Part shown: positions 48,001 through 63,000 of the stretch, in pieces | Layout: each line of letters begins with the position of its first letter | How positions within the stretch are numbered: position 1 is the stretch's first letter | DNA from: Incurvaria masculella | Taxonomy: Eukaryota; Arthropoda; Insecta; Lepidoptera; Incurvariidae | Reading direction: 5' to 3' | Assembly (NCBI GenBank): GCA_946894095.1 | Contig: OX335644.1 | Coordinates: forward strand, 19,945,595 to 20,009,594 | DNA: 64,000 bases | Notes under the pieces: model-generated | The model's database searches: none | What the model saw: the letters and a program-made list of their open reading frames with translations, nothing else | Told to the model about the DNA's origin: nothing | Position numbers and translations under genes: made by a program

Positions 48001-51000
48001 AGTAGTATTCACAGCAAGAAGTGGTTTTGTTAATAGTAATTAAAAGGGGCACCATACAATAAACATGTTCTTTTTGGCGATCTTAATAATGGCAACAGGT
48101 ATGCGCTTGATATCTTCACGGAGTATGTTTATAGGCTGCAAATATTAAAAATGAAAGAAAATTAAGGGACCAAGAAGCGGGATTTGTTGGTAGGTTTTTT
48201 TTATAAAACTGGACATGGAAAGCTAACTATGTCACGATATTAACCTAACACACCACATGGGAACTAGGTGCCATGCCGGGACCTTCCTTATATTGCTTGG
48301 TTACATGGAACTGGATGAAAAACACGGACAATTTTTTATTGCCACTTCGACCATCGTTTATTCGGTGCGATGGTGCCAGCCCGGGCGGGATGAACCCTAC
48401 TACCCAGTAAAGTAAGACAGTTTTACTTGAAATCCGAACCACGGCCAATCGCAACGGTGGAAAACGCTCACCCATCTAGAACCCAACCGCGCTCAGAGTT
48501 GCTTCACCAAGCTTACCGAACCGCAAGGCGTAGAGGCTGACTAAGTACGGAACCCTTCATGTGCAAGTCAGACTCGGACTCGGTCGGTTCTTTGGCCATG
48601 AGTTCATGTTAACCTAGCCCTCGTCTAGATTATTTTTGGTCCACTTCCTTTTTTGCTAAAACTACTTGATTTCTAGATAAACTTAAAGTACGCTATGTTT
48701 GCGTGAATGAGGGTCAAGAAATAATTTTCTCGCCAAGTGACTACATTTTACCTACATCTTAACATACCTGTCTTTGCGTAGCCATTCGAACAGACAGTCT
48801 TTGTCACATGCAGTTTCTTTATGTTTAATATTTGCTCACCGAGACACCTTTACTTCAGTAAATATTGGAAAACACAAGCACTTGTGGATCGTGGGTTAGT
48901 GGCAAGAACGGTGCACTCGGTCAAGGTCCAGGATTCACGAGGTGTGCACGTCTATATATATATGTATTATACTAGCTGAGGTACCCTATTTATATAAAAA
49001 TATTTTTATATTTTATATTCAAGTACTTATTCTATATATAAAATATTGACTTGATACACTTTATTGGTATCAAACTTGACGAGGGCTTTATACACCTGAC
49101 ATAGGTTAAGTTGACGACGGCTTTTACACCAGAGTATACTTGTAATGCTATAAATTATATTAATTTATATAATTGAATTAGTAACTTTATTAGTTGTAAG
49201 TAACTTAAACTGAGGGTTGCTGTTTCTATTGTTATTTGTTCTTTGCCTTAATCTGTTCTGCCAAGGAATTGTTTGGCAGTAACATTTAGATCTAAGTATG
49301 TATTTCATAATTGTGGACGGAAAAATATGTTATGTAAACCCGTGAAGTTTCTTTGCGGGTTCTTCTTTACTGGGTTGATCGAATCCGCGGATCTTTGTGA
49401 CGTAACTTGGTGTAGTTTGACCACCAAAAAGTTTAAATAAATGAAATGAAACGACTCCGCTCGGGTCAATGTCGTTTCGGACTGATGTCTTACTGAGACT
49501 AACATTTGATGTTATATGAGTTCCTCGTTCAAACTTTCATCCCCCTTCTGACCCTTTGAGTTTAATTTTCACCACAAAGGGTAACCTATGTCCTTTCCGA
49601 ATCTCCAGAATATTTCTATACCGAAACCAAATTTCATCCAAATTGGTTCAGCGGCTTGGGTATGAAAACGTAACAGACCGACAGACAGAGTTACTTTCGC
49701 ATTTAGAATATTAGTAATAAAATTTAAGGATTAATTTAGATTAAATCCAATGAAACTCTTTACGATTCGCTGTCTGGTTATGCATACATTATGTACCTAT
49801 GTCTACAAGATGTTGGATAATTTAGAGCTACCTGTGTTGACTCACGCATGCAAGCTAATATGGACATCTGAGCGTTTGCGTTCACTTTAGAACTTTTTAT
49901 GAATGCAGTGCGATTCATATTACGAAATACTATGTTTTCATACTAGTATTAGAAATCTCAAATTTTAAAACAAAAGCTCAAAACAAGAAAAACCCAAAAT
50001 AGCCCCCTTTCGGGAATGTCGCGAACTTGCTTAACACCGTGTATACTAAAAACCGAATACAGCAGTGTAGTCAGCCTTATAAACCACACCATACACTAAC
50101 ATAGACGTCATACGTGGTATTGACGTCACTAATCAAAGTTTACTTTCATAAAAAAAATGCATCGACGCTTGCCATGAAACTGTGCTATTTTGATCTGATC
50201 ATATCCGACCTTGTGCAGAGACACAAGCCACTCCGCAAAACCTTCGTTTACGCCAGTCATCCCCACACCAGATTAGTGTCTGTCAAAAAACTATAAATGC
50301 TCATTACATCGAATAAAGCAAAAATTTCTTAGTCGTTATATTCATGACATTATTGTTTGGGAACTAGTCTCACAACTGTCAAAATAGTTTTTTATGTATT
50401 TGGACATGGATAGCTAATACTATACCCACAGTCATGATATTAGCCAAACACACTGCATTCCCAAGGGAATTAGGTGCCGTTTATGAGCACGGCAACATTA
50501 AACTGGATCGACTCGGACAATTTTTCGTTGCCGCTTCGACCAAATTTTCGTCCAATGCGATAGACCAACCCGGGCGGGCTTAACCCTACCACTTAGAAAG
50601 AGAAGGGGACCTACAGTTTTAGATGGATTCCGAATCTGCCGGCGGGTGTCTGTCCGCAAACTTTTTTTTTATTTTTATTTATTAGGAGAATAAACAGAAA
50701 TAGACAATTTAACACAGAACAGTAAAATTACAATTAAAATTAAAATTACAAAATTACAGTAAACCTTGAAGATTATGTTATAGGTTTACGTAACTTGAAC
50801 AAACTCGATAACTCAGGGATAGTCCGCAAATCCGCTGGTATGGTGCCTCGCTGAGCGTGTTGTCGCGAGGTGGATTTGGAGTTTCTGAGCACCTTTGGTC
50901 CTTCCGTACGGCCACCAGTAGGTACCGGTTTTTCATAAAACAAATTATCAACAAACCTAGACACTGAGAATGATTCTCCCCTTTACATCAGCTACGAATA

Positions 51001-54000
51001 CATCTAAAATGACGTGCAAATAAAAACCAGAGGTCAAGGATCACATAAAGAACTATCGGAAGAGGTTATTGGAACAAAAAAGCGAGCTGGCCCTGAGAGT
51101 GTGACGGTAGCCTCAAATACTCAAGTATATAGTGAATATATATGTGAAATATTAAATCAGTGTTAGATATTATTCACTTGCCCAGAAGAAAATACACCCA
51201 AAACTCACTCTTAAAATAACAATCCAGATAGTTTAAAATGTACAAATTACAATACGTATATCACTACATAGTATAAAACAAAGTCGCTTTCTCTGTCCCT
51301 ATATCCCCATGTTCGCTTAAATCTTTAAAACTACGCAACGGATTTTGATGCGGTTTTTTTTAATAGATAGAGTAATTAAAGAGGAAGGTTTATATGTATA
51401 ATAACATCCATTAAATAGTGGAGAAATACTGTTATTTTTGAGGTTTCCAATGTGATGTCATAAAAAAAGACGTGTGGCACTCGGGGACTGCCGCGGTACA
51501 GCTATTGCATAGCATTTTGTATCAACTTATGCCGCCCCCGCCCCCGCCGCCGCCCCCGGCCCCGCTCCCCCTGGTGTGAAGTAACGCTACCGGCATCGCC
51601 CGTCGGAGTGGGGAGCGTGAGGTTTTTTTTCGTTACGGAATTTCTGGATTCGGTCCCCGCGCTCAAGGCCCTCGATAGAAGCTATGCAATAGCTTAAAAA
51701 ATCATTTTTCCGCTTACATTACAAACGCAGGCTGAACCCTACGAGATTTGTCAAATCACTACATAGTATAAAACAAAGTCGCTTTCTCTGTCCCTATATC
51801 CCCATGTATGCTTAAATCTTTAAAACTAAGCAACGGATTTTGATGCGGTTTTTTTTAATAGATAGAGTGATTGAAGAGGAAGGCTTATATGTATAATAAC
51901 ATGCTTTAAATAGTGGAGAAGTACTGTTATTTTTGAGGTTTCCAATGTGATGTCGTAAAAAAATTTTTTTTTCCGCTTACATTGCAAACACAGACTAAAC
52001 CCTACGAGATTTATCAAAATAATGTACTAAGTATTGTACACATTGAAAAGGTCTACAGTAAACTCCGCGATGGTATATTTCTATCTCTTATGGATATCCC
52101 ACGATAACATTTTATTGTCATTTACTTTTTACGACAAATTATGGCTAATTTTCGAAGCGATTTTAACCAATACAGCATTAATCCTTATCCAATTAAATAT
52201 CTTAATACATTGTTGATTTAATATGGATCTATATGGCCCATTACAGCATATGATTTAAATAAATATTTTCGAAGATATTACAGATTTAAAAATTGCGGGA
52301 CGTAGCGTTTGCGGCGGTACCGGCCGGTGGGGGCGGCGGGAGCCATTCAGATATATTTCATATCCGTGCGAAGCCGGAGCGGGCCGCTAGTTTTTAATAT
52401 TAAAAAACCCGGCCAAGTGCGAGTCCGGACTTGCACACGAAGGGTTCCGTACCATCGTACAAGATTTAACACAAAAAACTCAGGGTTTCACCCTTTGGGT
52501 ACGGAACCCTAAAAATGTTTGGTTCTTCCTATGTAAGTAAATATACTTTTTCGTACTAAGCAAGTACGTCACTTTTTCAATGAATTTGATATGTTGTACG
52601 TAGAATCGTCCGTGAAGCAAGGACACATTAATTTAATAAAGAAAGCTGTATAAAGAACTACAGTATGAATTTGATGCAAGCCTGTACTTGAACCAGCAAA
52701 CATACCTTTCGCAGGCATTGCGTCTACCATTTTTGCACCCAAAGTTTTCTAATTCTTCTACAGTTCCTCATACCGTAATCAATGCCTCCTACTAACCTGC
52801 TGTTTGGAATGTAGTCATGAAAACTCTGCGATCAGCTGATGACATTGCCAAGACATTTTTATCTATAACGCTCATAGTTTATCTCTGTATGCAAGAGTGT
52901 CGTGTCACTTGATGTCACATTATTCTTTGCGTTGACATTGATTTGGCACGCACTATTCAAGCAACAAACATTCTATGGGAGGCCTAGTTTCTGACACAAC
53001 TGATACTCATGGTATGAGTATTTTAGGGGCGATGGAAAACTCATTGAGGTGCTTATTGAGTGGTTATTTGCGAAAAAACTGACCTTTGACCTTAAATAAA
53101 TGGTGGACACGAGATTTTATGATACTTTTGAGACAATTTAAAGAATGCCAAAATAAAGGTTTGGACGAGTTTACAGCTTATTATCTCTCATACCTATGTG
53201 AAACCCCTAAATGACTGGGTTATCATTGCTCCCACTGTTGTACGTAGATCAGTTATTTTCAGATACAACAAATTATGCGTGAGACTCTTACTGAGGCAGA
53301 TGATTATTTCCTTCCGGTATGTTGCATCTTTATTTATATATTTATATACGTTTATTGCAATAAAAAATGGGCAAAAGGTACAACTTAATGCTGGAGGTAT
53401 TCGCTACCAATTCACCCTTAGGTATCGTAAGCAATAGTGCAAGTCAATGGCGAATATTATTATTCAATCTAACTGTACTCCTAAAATACACATTATGCTT
53501 AACTATAAACAAATATAAATACATTATTTATAAAAATAAATAAATAAGATACTCATAACAAAAAAAAAATATTATCAAAAAAACAACCAAGTGCGAGTCA
53601 GACTCGTACACGAAGGGTTCCGTATTATCGTACAAGATTTAACACAAAAAATCCGATTTTTTGTATTGTAAGGGAAATGGAATGGGAATGATAAGGAGGC
53701 CCCTTTCATATTTTTTTAAATTATACCTATTTCTTGTTATAGCAGCAAAATAAATACACACTGTGAAAATCTAAAATTGTCCGTGTGTTCCATCCAGAAT
53801 GTGAAGATCCTGGATGCGGTTTCTTGGGATAATATGACGGTGTGTGGTACTAGCCTTCCGTGTCGAGTAACATAAAAAATGGGACCCTATGGAGAAGAAG
53901 TAAATTAATATCTTCAGGTGATACCACAGACCTAGCTTTGATTACAAGACGGACCCAGCGTGGAAGCAAGACGTCAACTCACTAATCACTACCGCAAGTT

Positions 54001-57000
54001 GTAGAGATGGAAAATACTTACCCGATTAAACAACTTTTCGGATCGTTATTAGTACATAGTGACCTCGATTTGAAAAGCTTTTTATAAAATATTTATTATT
54101 TCTTTAGTTTTCCTGAAAGCAATCATGGTGTGCTGTGCATTTCTAGATTGGGAGTTGAATGGGCGTAAAACCTGGACGAATAACATTTTTTTTCTGGTAC
54201 ATAAGAGGTGACCGCCTGATTCTTGTCGATCATCTTTCTTAACGTTTCCTCATTATTTAAAAGTTAAAAAAACATAACTTGAGATCATTATATTGTAGTT
54301 ACATGGCGATTTAAAAATGTTTTTGAATAAAAAAAAGATATATTTCAGTACATATTGCATGAAACAATTTCGGTCCCATCCGTCAGTTGACTGTCATTAC
54401 ACTCTTAAGTCTATGGGCGATACTCTGCCCTCACGTGGTGAGATCGTGACACATCTGACCCGGGATGGCTCGCGATAGCCACATCGGATATGATGCACGC
54501 ACCGGACCGCGGTGCCGCTGATAAGGTACGCAAGGTTCTTGCTGTTCGATACGTGAAGATAGAACTACCACTACTCTGAGTTGGGTTCTTTCCACGAGGT
54601 GGTCTTATGTGTGGGTTGGTGACCTAGGGTATGCACTCTTTTAGGGTTCCGTACCCAAGGGGTGACAACGGAACCTTATTACTGACCCTCTGCTGTCCGT
54701 CCGTCCGTCTGTTCGTCTCTCAGCGAGCTTGTCTCATGAACCTTAATCGATAGACAACTGAAATTTTCACATAGTGTATTTCTGTTGCCGCCATAACAAC
54801 AAATAGTAAAAAATCTTGTACGATTGCACGGAACTCTTCGTGTGCGATTCCGACTCGCAGTTGGTCGGTTTGTCTGAGATTGAAATGTGTTTAGATTGTG
54901 TATGTATGATGAGAAAGTCACTTCTTGGTTCGGAACCCATGTGAAGCCAAGGGTTTGATTTCCCACTTACCGGCCAGGGTAAGCCCACTCAGGTCGGTGC
55001 CCTCGCATTAAATGGTCGTATGGTGGTAAATGATGGAAAAATGGTCGAAGCGGCAATGACGAATCGTCCGGTACAATTTCAATGTTATAGCATAGCTACA
55101 CTTTAACTAATTTGATGGAGGGGGCCAGGGGGGGGGGGGGGGTAATTCCGAAATAGATTTGACAAAACACCACTCATTGGCAACAATGTTTTCAGTCGAT
55201 TACGGAACAGATAAGTCGAAGATAAGATATCATACAAAGAAACTTTTGAAAGACCAAACAATATTATTGTATACAGGATAAGTCTAAATCCTCGGAACGG
55301 ATAGCCGTATCGCAACCAATAAATGTAATTACGAACAGCATCCTGCTTCTTTATCTGTGGTTTCTTGCAGGCTTTTTTTTGAAGATTCTGCGTGCATTTT
55401 AGCAGTGTTCTAACTAATCCAAATACTGGATCAAGCCAACAATATTATAAAAACGAAGGAATTATAATTTGAAGGAAATTTAAGTGGGTCTACCTACTAC
55501 GTTTTCCTGCTATAATGTACAGTTGACATCACGATAAACGCAAGACTATGGACTTTGACTGGTTGAAAACGCAACAGATGTCGAAATAATGAATATTTTG
55601 ATTATTATATTATTATTATTATATACACTAGCAAGCTGCTAGCTGATGCGTGTACTTCACTGATTGAGTGCACATTGTTTTTTTAATTTATTATTTTTTA
55701 TTTTAAGTGTTCATAATACGAATCGTTTTTTCAATATTTTTTACATGATTGTCTTCTATCTATACTATTATATAAAGAGGAAAGGTTTGTTTGTGTATTT
55801 GAACCGAATAGGCTCTGAAACTACTGAACGGATTTGAAAATTTATTTCACCGTTGGAAAGCTATCCGCTTAAGTCATTCTGGCTTAAGTTATCCATTCTG
55901 CTCAGTATAGTCATTACAGACCGATTTACAATCATTCCAGATCGTTGAAAGGCGGAGGCCGCACAACATTTTTTTTAATCATACGAAATTCTCAATGTAA
56001 TCCTGTATCCGATTTAGGATTTTTGCCCGTTATCGGGGTCCCCATGGCCGGACTTGAAATACCATTCTGGAGTGTAATTATAGCCGTTCCTGAGTTTTTA
56101 GGGTTCTTAAAGTACCATTCAACCTTCAATCCGGAGGTCATTCCGGACTCGTGGAGTAGGAATGGTAATGCATTCCTCTTCGAAACCGGAATGATTCGTC
56201 GTTGATCGAAACCCTACCTCAACTATCTTAACTTACTAAGGGTGGTGAGCCGTGAAACTAAATATTTTACTTAACCTAGCTCCGTACTTTCCAACTTTCA
56301 GGGGGGAGGGGGGGTGCAAAAACCGTGCTGGCCGAGCTTCTCATACCGTGTTTGACGGACCGCTGTTCGTACTTTGAGGGGAATACATCGGCAGGGTTTC
56401 GCAGCTTAACGACCTTATTAATAAAGGATTTACAGGATCGTTTTTTTATGGAACCTGACATGGATGGCTAATACCACACAACTTCTGTCATGATATTGGC
56501 CCAAAACACACATTCCCGAAGGAATTTGGTTCTACGGCAGGGAAAGTCCCTTTATGGGCGTGGCCACACTCTGCTCACACGGAAAATTTGTCAATGCCGC
56601 TTCAACCATAGTTTCACGGGGCGAAGATTTGAACTAATAACCTCTCGCATGCAAGGCAAGTCCTCTAACCCCTATACCATGAGCTGGTTGGTTCCATTAT
56701 AATTTCTCTAAATCATTTGATCCGGGGCTTCCTAAATGGTTCAAATCATTTCTTTCGATCGGCGTTCATAATATATTTTTCAGATTCAGTGAAAGCCTCT
56801 CGTTCCGGGCACACTCGGTAAATAGGTGAAATTGATTTTGTCACCGGCAGAACAATGCGGCGAGTCGTGTCTTCGTCCTATGTTCCATTCTAAACAGAGG
56901 GGTGTGTCGTAATCAAAGTCTTAAGGGGAATAAATACCTAAACATGAACTTTTTCTAAAGTCGATTACAGTAAAGCCTTTGATTGTTAAACATTGAAAAA

Positions 57001-60000
57001 ATACTGAGCTTATATAACGTACGTTTGATACACATCCCCATTTTGTCCAAAACACTTGTATAATCATCGAAATAGAAAATATTTCTAAAAGGACCTTTTT
57101 TACCTTTCAAAGCCATTTTTTCTGTTATCTTTTTATTTAGAAGAATGAAGTAAAAACAATCTTATACCTTTCAGCCATAACGAGGTACACAACCCCCTTG
57201 CTGTTAAAAAATCTTTTATTTTTTTTGCCAAAATCAGACTAGTCGTACCTTGCCGAGCGGGGACGGAGCGCGCGAAACGTGCGTACCCTCCCGCTGACAT
57301 GATGGCACTGGCTGGTTTCCACCGCGCGTATTCTTGATTTTAAGCTATGGTATATAGGGGCCTTAAGGCAATTTTTACTTTGAATCAGACAGTCTCCCGC
57401 TGTACCTGCTCCCATATGTTTCAAGAATTCTATAAGAGGGTGTCCTCTGAATTAACCTCCGACTTGTGCGTGTGTATCCACTTGTCCAGCGAGTCAAGGC
57501 TCCCCCACACTGCTGCAGAATTTCGGAAACCAAACATTCGCAGTTAGCAGCTCTTTGTGTCAAAGACAGAATTCATGTTGGGCTAATATTATGATCGTGT
57601 CTCTTTCAGCATGTAGCCGTCAGTTATGTGCCGAGTGAGCTAATTAGCTTAAACAGCACATATCCATTGACTAAGCGGCCTTTCTTGCCATCTTGCGATC
57701 GATACCAGTACAAGATAATCAGCTGTTTAGTAATAAAGGCCCTTTAACGCCCGTGTTTACCACCTCCAGCTACAAAAATCCCAAAGTTATGTTTCGGTTA
57801 CACCATGTAAATATGCAATGTAACCTAAAGTTAACTATGGGATTTCAGGTAGCTGGAGGTGGTGAAATCTAGGGTAAATGTCAAATATACATATTCAACA
57901 CTTGGTGAGAATCAAGCCTATACAGAACAATTATGTGGTTAGCGCAGGCAGAAATACACATTAGTACATTAATTTTGTCTTACTTCTGTTTATACATATG
58001 CATATATATTAATTAATGTTAAATTATATTTTTATTTATATATTATAATTATTAATATGTTTTTCTTTTTACATTTGTTTGCCACGACTCGGCTTTATTG
58101 AACCTACTCTCCTCTCATTATGTTTAAAGGGTAGACGGGCGGAAAACGCTTAAGGCATTAAGTGCTACCATTGTGTACGATTTAGGTGCAAAAAAGTTTT
58201 TTTTATTTGATTTGACTTGAAATACGCGCGAACATTTTGTATACTTAGCACAGATTACTCATATCTCTTAGCGGGCAAGAAACAAGAGCGAAAATCCGCC
58301 AGCTGTTCGCTAGAGGTCCGACCGGAATTCCGGCCTTGTTTCGTGCGAAATTCGCACTAATTTTGCACCAGTGTGGGGGCAGCGTCAATGCACCGGCCAC
58401 TTTGTCATTGCATAATTCGTAGGTCATTTGTCGGCGCATGGGCCTTGCTGCTCGCGTCTCGGTCTAGGCATAGACAGAGGTCTAGCTCGTTCGCCTTACA
58501 ACTATTGTATACCTACCGCGGTCGCTGAAAATATCCAGAATTCACAAAAAAAGTCAAGGTCACAGCAAAGTCACATATTAAATCGAATTAACTCGATTAA
58601 TTTTCCAGAATTCATAATGCATTAACTCATTACCAAAGTAGGTTTTAGCACAGGTGAGTAAGGCAGGAGAAGTGTCAAATGGTTGTTACTCGCGATACCT
58701 CTTCGCATATGGACACATTGTGCATATACTCGTACGGGAAACCGGTTGCGCGTCGCATGCTACACAGTCCAAACATCGCCGCCGCGTGCGAATGTGCTCC
58801 CGAAACGCGTTCGCTCGCCAAGTTAGTTTCCACCCGAAAACCTCTATTACGTCTGAGACTATGTTTGCGTGTGGCATGTACGTTTAAGGTGGCCCCTCCC
58901 GGCGGGACTAACTCATTCGCGGGCACGGTACAAAACCGTGCTATTGCGCTCTGGGACCTTCTCTGTTTCAAAGAAAAAGACAGGCTGCGTGATGAGGACG
59001 ATGCAACATGTCCACAAAGCAGACAATGCGCAGTAACATTTACGAAAATTTTAATTACAAAACAACATATAGCTAAAAGAAACCGCGACCGCTGTAGTCA
59101 AAAATCTAGCAAAAATAAAATTGATTATAAATCTTCATTAAACAAGCTATGTCTGATGATGTTTTTATTTTATCGTTGTGTAATCCACCTCAAAAGTCAT
59201 TGTGTAAAACGAGCGAAAAATTCGAACTTTAGGAAAGCAAACACAATTTTACAGTGCCAACGGTCATCAGATATCTTATTCAATCAAGTAAAGCGTTTTT
59301 GAGCAAAATTTGAATCTCGGGCAATAAATATAGGCATGATCTTCTTTCTACGTTTATATGGGGAGTTGACCGGGCAGGCCCACCTTAAGGTGGGTTGGGA
59401 GTTTTGAAAATTAGAGGGTCTCTTAATAGGCGCGCTAGAGTGCACATCTCCTACCTTTTCTGATGTAAAGTGTTTATATTTTAAAATTAGTTTGTATATA
59501 CGGTAGCTTAGCCCTCGGTCACATTGACTACAGATATTACATTGTACACTTAAGGTCGGCCCGTAAGCTTCAGAAAATTTCGCCTCCCATACAAACGTAG
59601 TTTACTCATAATTTGAAAACCACTGTTCCAACTTACTTAATATTTGGTATCTAATATAAGGCTACAAATATCTGTGTCTGCATGTCTTTGTTTTTTCGGT
59701 AAATGTATTCTGGGTCAAACTACAGAGAAAACCAAATTCGTATGAAGATTTTCTTTTTGCTTTAATTTCATTGTGTTTGGATTTTTCAAAAAAAAAAAAG
59801 CATGCAGACACACTGATATTAGATATTAAATATCATATTAATTGGAATAGCGGTTTCCAAATGATTAGTAAACTACGTTTGTATGGGGAGCATAGGTTAC
59901 GGGCCGTTCTTAACTAAAGACACCTACTTATATGACCAAATAGACCTCTCTTCCAGAGAAAAAATATCAAGTGAGTGTTACTGGGGTCATAGCCTGCGAA

Positions 60001-63000
60001 CTTTGTCTCCATTCCCCTTCTCTGCCTTCTCATCTGTTAGGGTTCCGTAGGTAAAACCAAGAATTTTTTTGAGAAGAACTCTTTCGAAACACATTTATCA
60101 CGTCGTATCACCACTGAAGATAAAGGTGTATCGCCTTTATTTTTACAGATATGGTTTTGAATTGATTCATATGATTTGTTTTAATTATGTCATCTTGCGC
60201 TCGCCAATAAATTATGTAAGTAGGAAAATAGGAAGTTACATATGCTTGTATGTAGGTTCCCATTTTCGGGGAGTAACAGCAGACATTTGCGACGAACGAC
60301 TGTGGCGCCATCTACATGGGCGTGCCAACCTCTGGTTTCGTATGATTGTTGTAGTAAAGTTTAAAAATCAAATGTTTCGCACGGAGCCCTCTGCTCGAGT
60401 CGCGATTCGCACTTAACCGTTTTTTTCTTTAAACATTCGTCCCGTATGCCCTTCCCATTCATTTGTTTTTTTACGTATACTTAATGTGCACGAATTGTCT
60501 TTTGTTGTAGGTAAGCAAAGAAAATGTCGCTTTGTCTATTGACATTGACCTCGAGTATATTATTGTGTGGATACTCATTCAACTCACCTTTAAAGTCACA
60601 CATGTACATATTTTGTAGGGTTTCGTTCTTCAAAAGGAAAAATGACTGGTCTGTCTGTCGCGTCTGCCAAGACCATTTTTCTCAGGATTTTTTTTATGTA
60701 CCTTGGCAGAGATAGCTAATACCGAACCGATCGTCATGATATTAGACCTTCCTTATATTGCTCGGCTGCATTGAACTCTATAGAAAACATCAACTTTGGC
60801 CGCTTCGACCATCGTTGATTTAATGCGGTGGTACCACCTGGGCATAACCCTACCACCTAGTAGGGGAAGAGGACCTACAGTTTTACCACGTTAAAAAAAT
60901 CACGTTTTTTGTATGGGACCCCCCCTTTAATTTTTATTATTTTTTTATTTTACCTATTTGTTGTTATAGCAGCAAAATAACTACACACTCTGTGAAAATT
61001 TCAGCTGCCTACCTATTACGGTTCATGAGATACAGCCCTGTGACAGACGGACGGACGGACGGACGGACAGCGGATGCTTAGTAATAGGGTTCCGTTTTCA
61101 CCCTTTGGGTACGGAACCCAAAAAAACAGGTGGGTTCTATGCATGCCACGCGACTAACTCTTATTGACTATGGCCATTTGCTGAATCTTGTTTTGGCCTT
61201 AATCGCTGATAGCGTGCCTAATCATTGCCCTTCATGCGCGATCTTAAGTGGAAGCATGCATCGTAAATTATCCACTGTCCGCGATGAAGGCTGCGTTCAG
61301 ACATGGCGATAACCGCGCGTATTCGGAACCGCGCGGGTCTTAAGGTGGGCCTTCCCGCTCAACTCCCCATACAAACGTAGAAAGAAGATCATGCCCATAT
61401 TTCTTGTAACAGATCCCAAATTTTGCACAATATGGCTTTATTTGATCGAACTAGATGTCTGATGACCGTTGGCATTGTAAAATTTTGTTTGGTTTCTAAG
61501 TTATAAGTTCGAATTTTTCGCGCGTTTTATCCAATAACTTTGGAGGAGGATAACTCAACGATAAATTAAAAACATCTCAAAAATATTAGTAATCAGACAT
61601 AGCTTGTTTCATCAAGATTTATAACCAATTTGGTTTTTGTTACATTTTTGACTACAGCGGTCGTGGTTTTACTTTTAGCTATAAGTTGTTTTTTAATAAA
61701 ACATTTCGTAAATCTTACCAAATCATACACTATGCGCATTGTTTTCTTTGTGGACATGTTGCATCTTCCTCATCACGGAGCCTGTTTTTTTTATTTGAAA
61801 CAGAGAAATGGAATGATATTTAATTTTTTTATTTTATGGATCACACACAATCTTACAGATACCATAGTATTTCCTCTTCGACGTCCATCTTGAAACTGTC
61901 CGCAAGCTGATCACTAACTAACCGCTAACATTTTAACAGAAATAAAATGTTTGCAGTTCAAACCGTACGATTCTGCAATCGCGCGATTCCCGCGTGTCTG
62001 AACGAGCCCTAAGGTGGGGCCGTAGCATCGAGTAAGAAAGGACACGAGTGGCGACCGAAACTCATCTGATAGCGGCCGCGTAGCCACGTATTAGTGATGA
62101 TGCGTTGACGGTAGAGCAGGCGTCCGAGCTCCAATGACACGTAACAACACCCGCCAACTTAAATGGGGATGCCATTAAAATGGCTATGCTCCCCATATCA
62201 ACATAAGGTTACTAACCATTTGAAAACCACTGTTCCGTTGTCCACTTTTCCGTTGGAACTCATAAAAATCAGTAGCAAGTAAATTTGTCACTACACCGCC
62301 AACCCCATACGAACGTGTTTCGGTTTAAATTCTCGTCCTTTCATACTCTCTGGCAAGGTTGCACTTGCTAATTACAATTGCACCGGGTTATCGGTGTGGA
62401 ATGTTCGAGATTGCAAGTTTCAATTTGGGAAAAAACCTGCATGTCATTGACTTTATTACATAACTGCTTTTTTGCTATCTCTGTTGGCGAGCAGTCTGTT
62501 CTGTTGTTTTTTATACCACTGAACGTGGATGGCTTAGACACACCACATGGATGTCATCTGAGAATCTTCCTTATATTGCGGGGCAACATTGCACTGGAAG
62601 GAAAAGATGGATGAGTTAGTAAATGGACCTACAGTATTACGAGAAATCCGAATCACGAACGACTCCCTAAGTCGCCTGATACGAAATGCACGGGCAGAAA
62701 TGCAATGGGATCACTGCGTCCTAACCCACACAGCTCCATTTCCTTACTTACTAATTAGTAGGGTTAATGCCACCCTGATTGGTAACCTCTTATTGAATCA
62801 ACGATGGTCGTAGCGGCTATGGAAATTGTCCGTATTTTCCATCCAGTTCGATGTAACCGAGCCATATAAGGAAGGTCCTGGCATGGGTTCTAGTTCCCAT
62901 GTATATATATATATATATCATGACTGGTATTAGCCACACATGTCCATGGGGGTCAATATGGGTAATTAACTCGCCGGGTGAATATACAAGTTAGTTATTA

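Noticed and set aside
58679..59302. Open frame of 207 codons on the plus strand
   Set aside because: It runs across the left border of a TTAA-flanked repeat (58,884). Its second half is repeat sequence also found at 30.3 kb, where the frame is broken. No recognisable domain.
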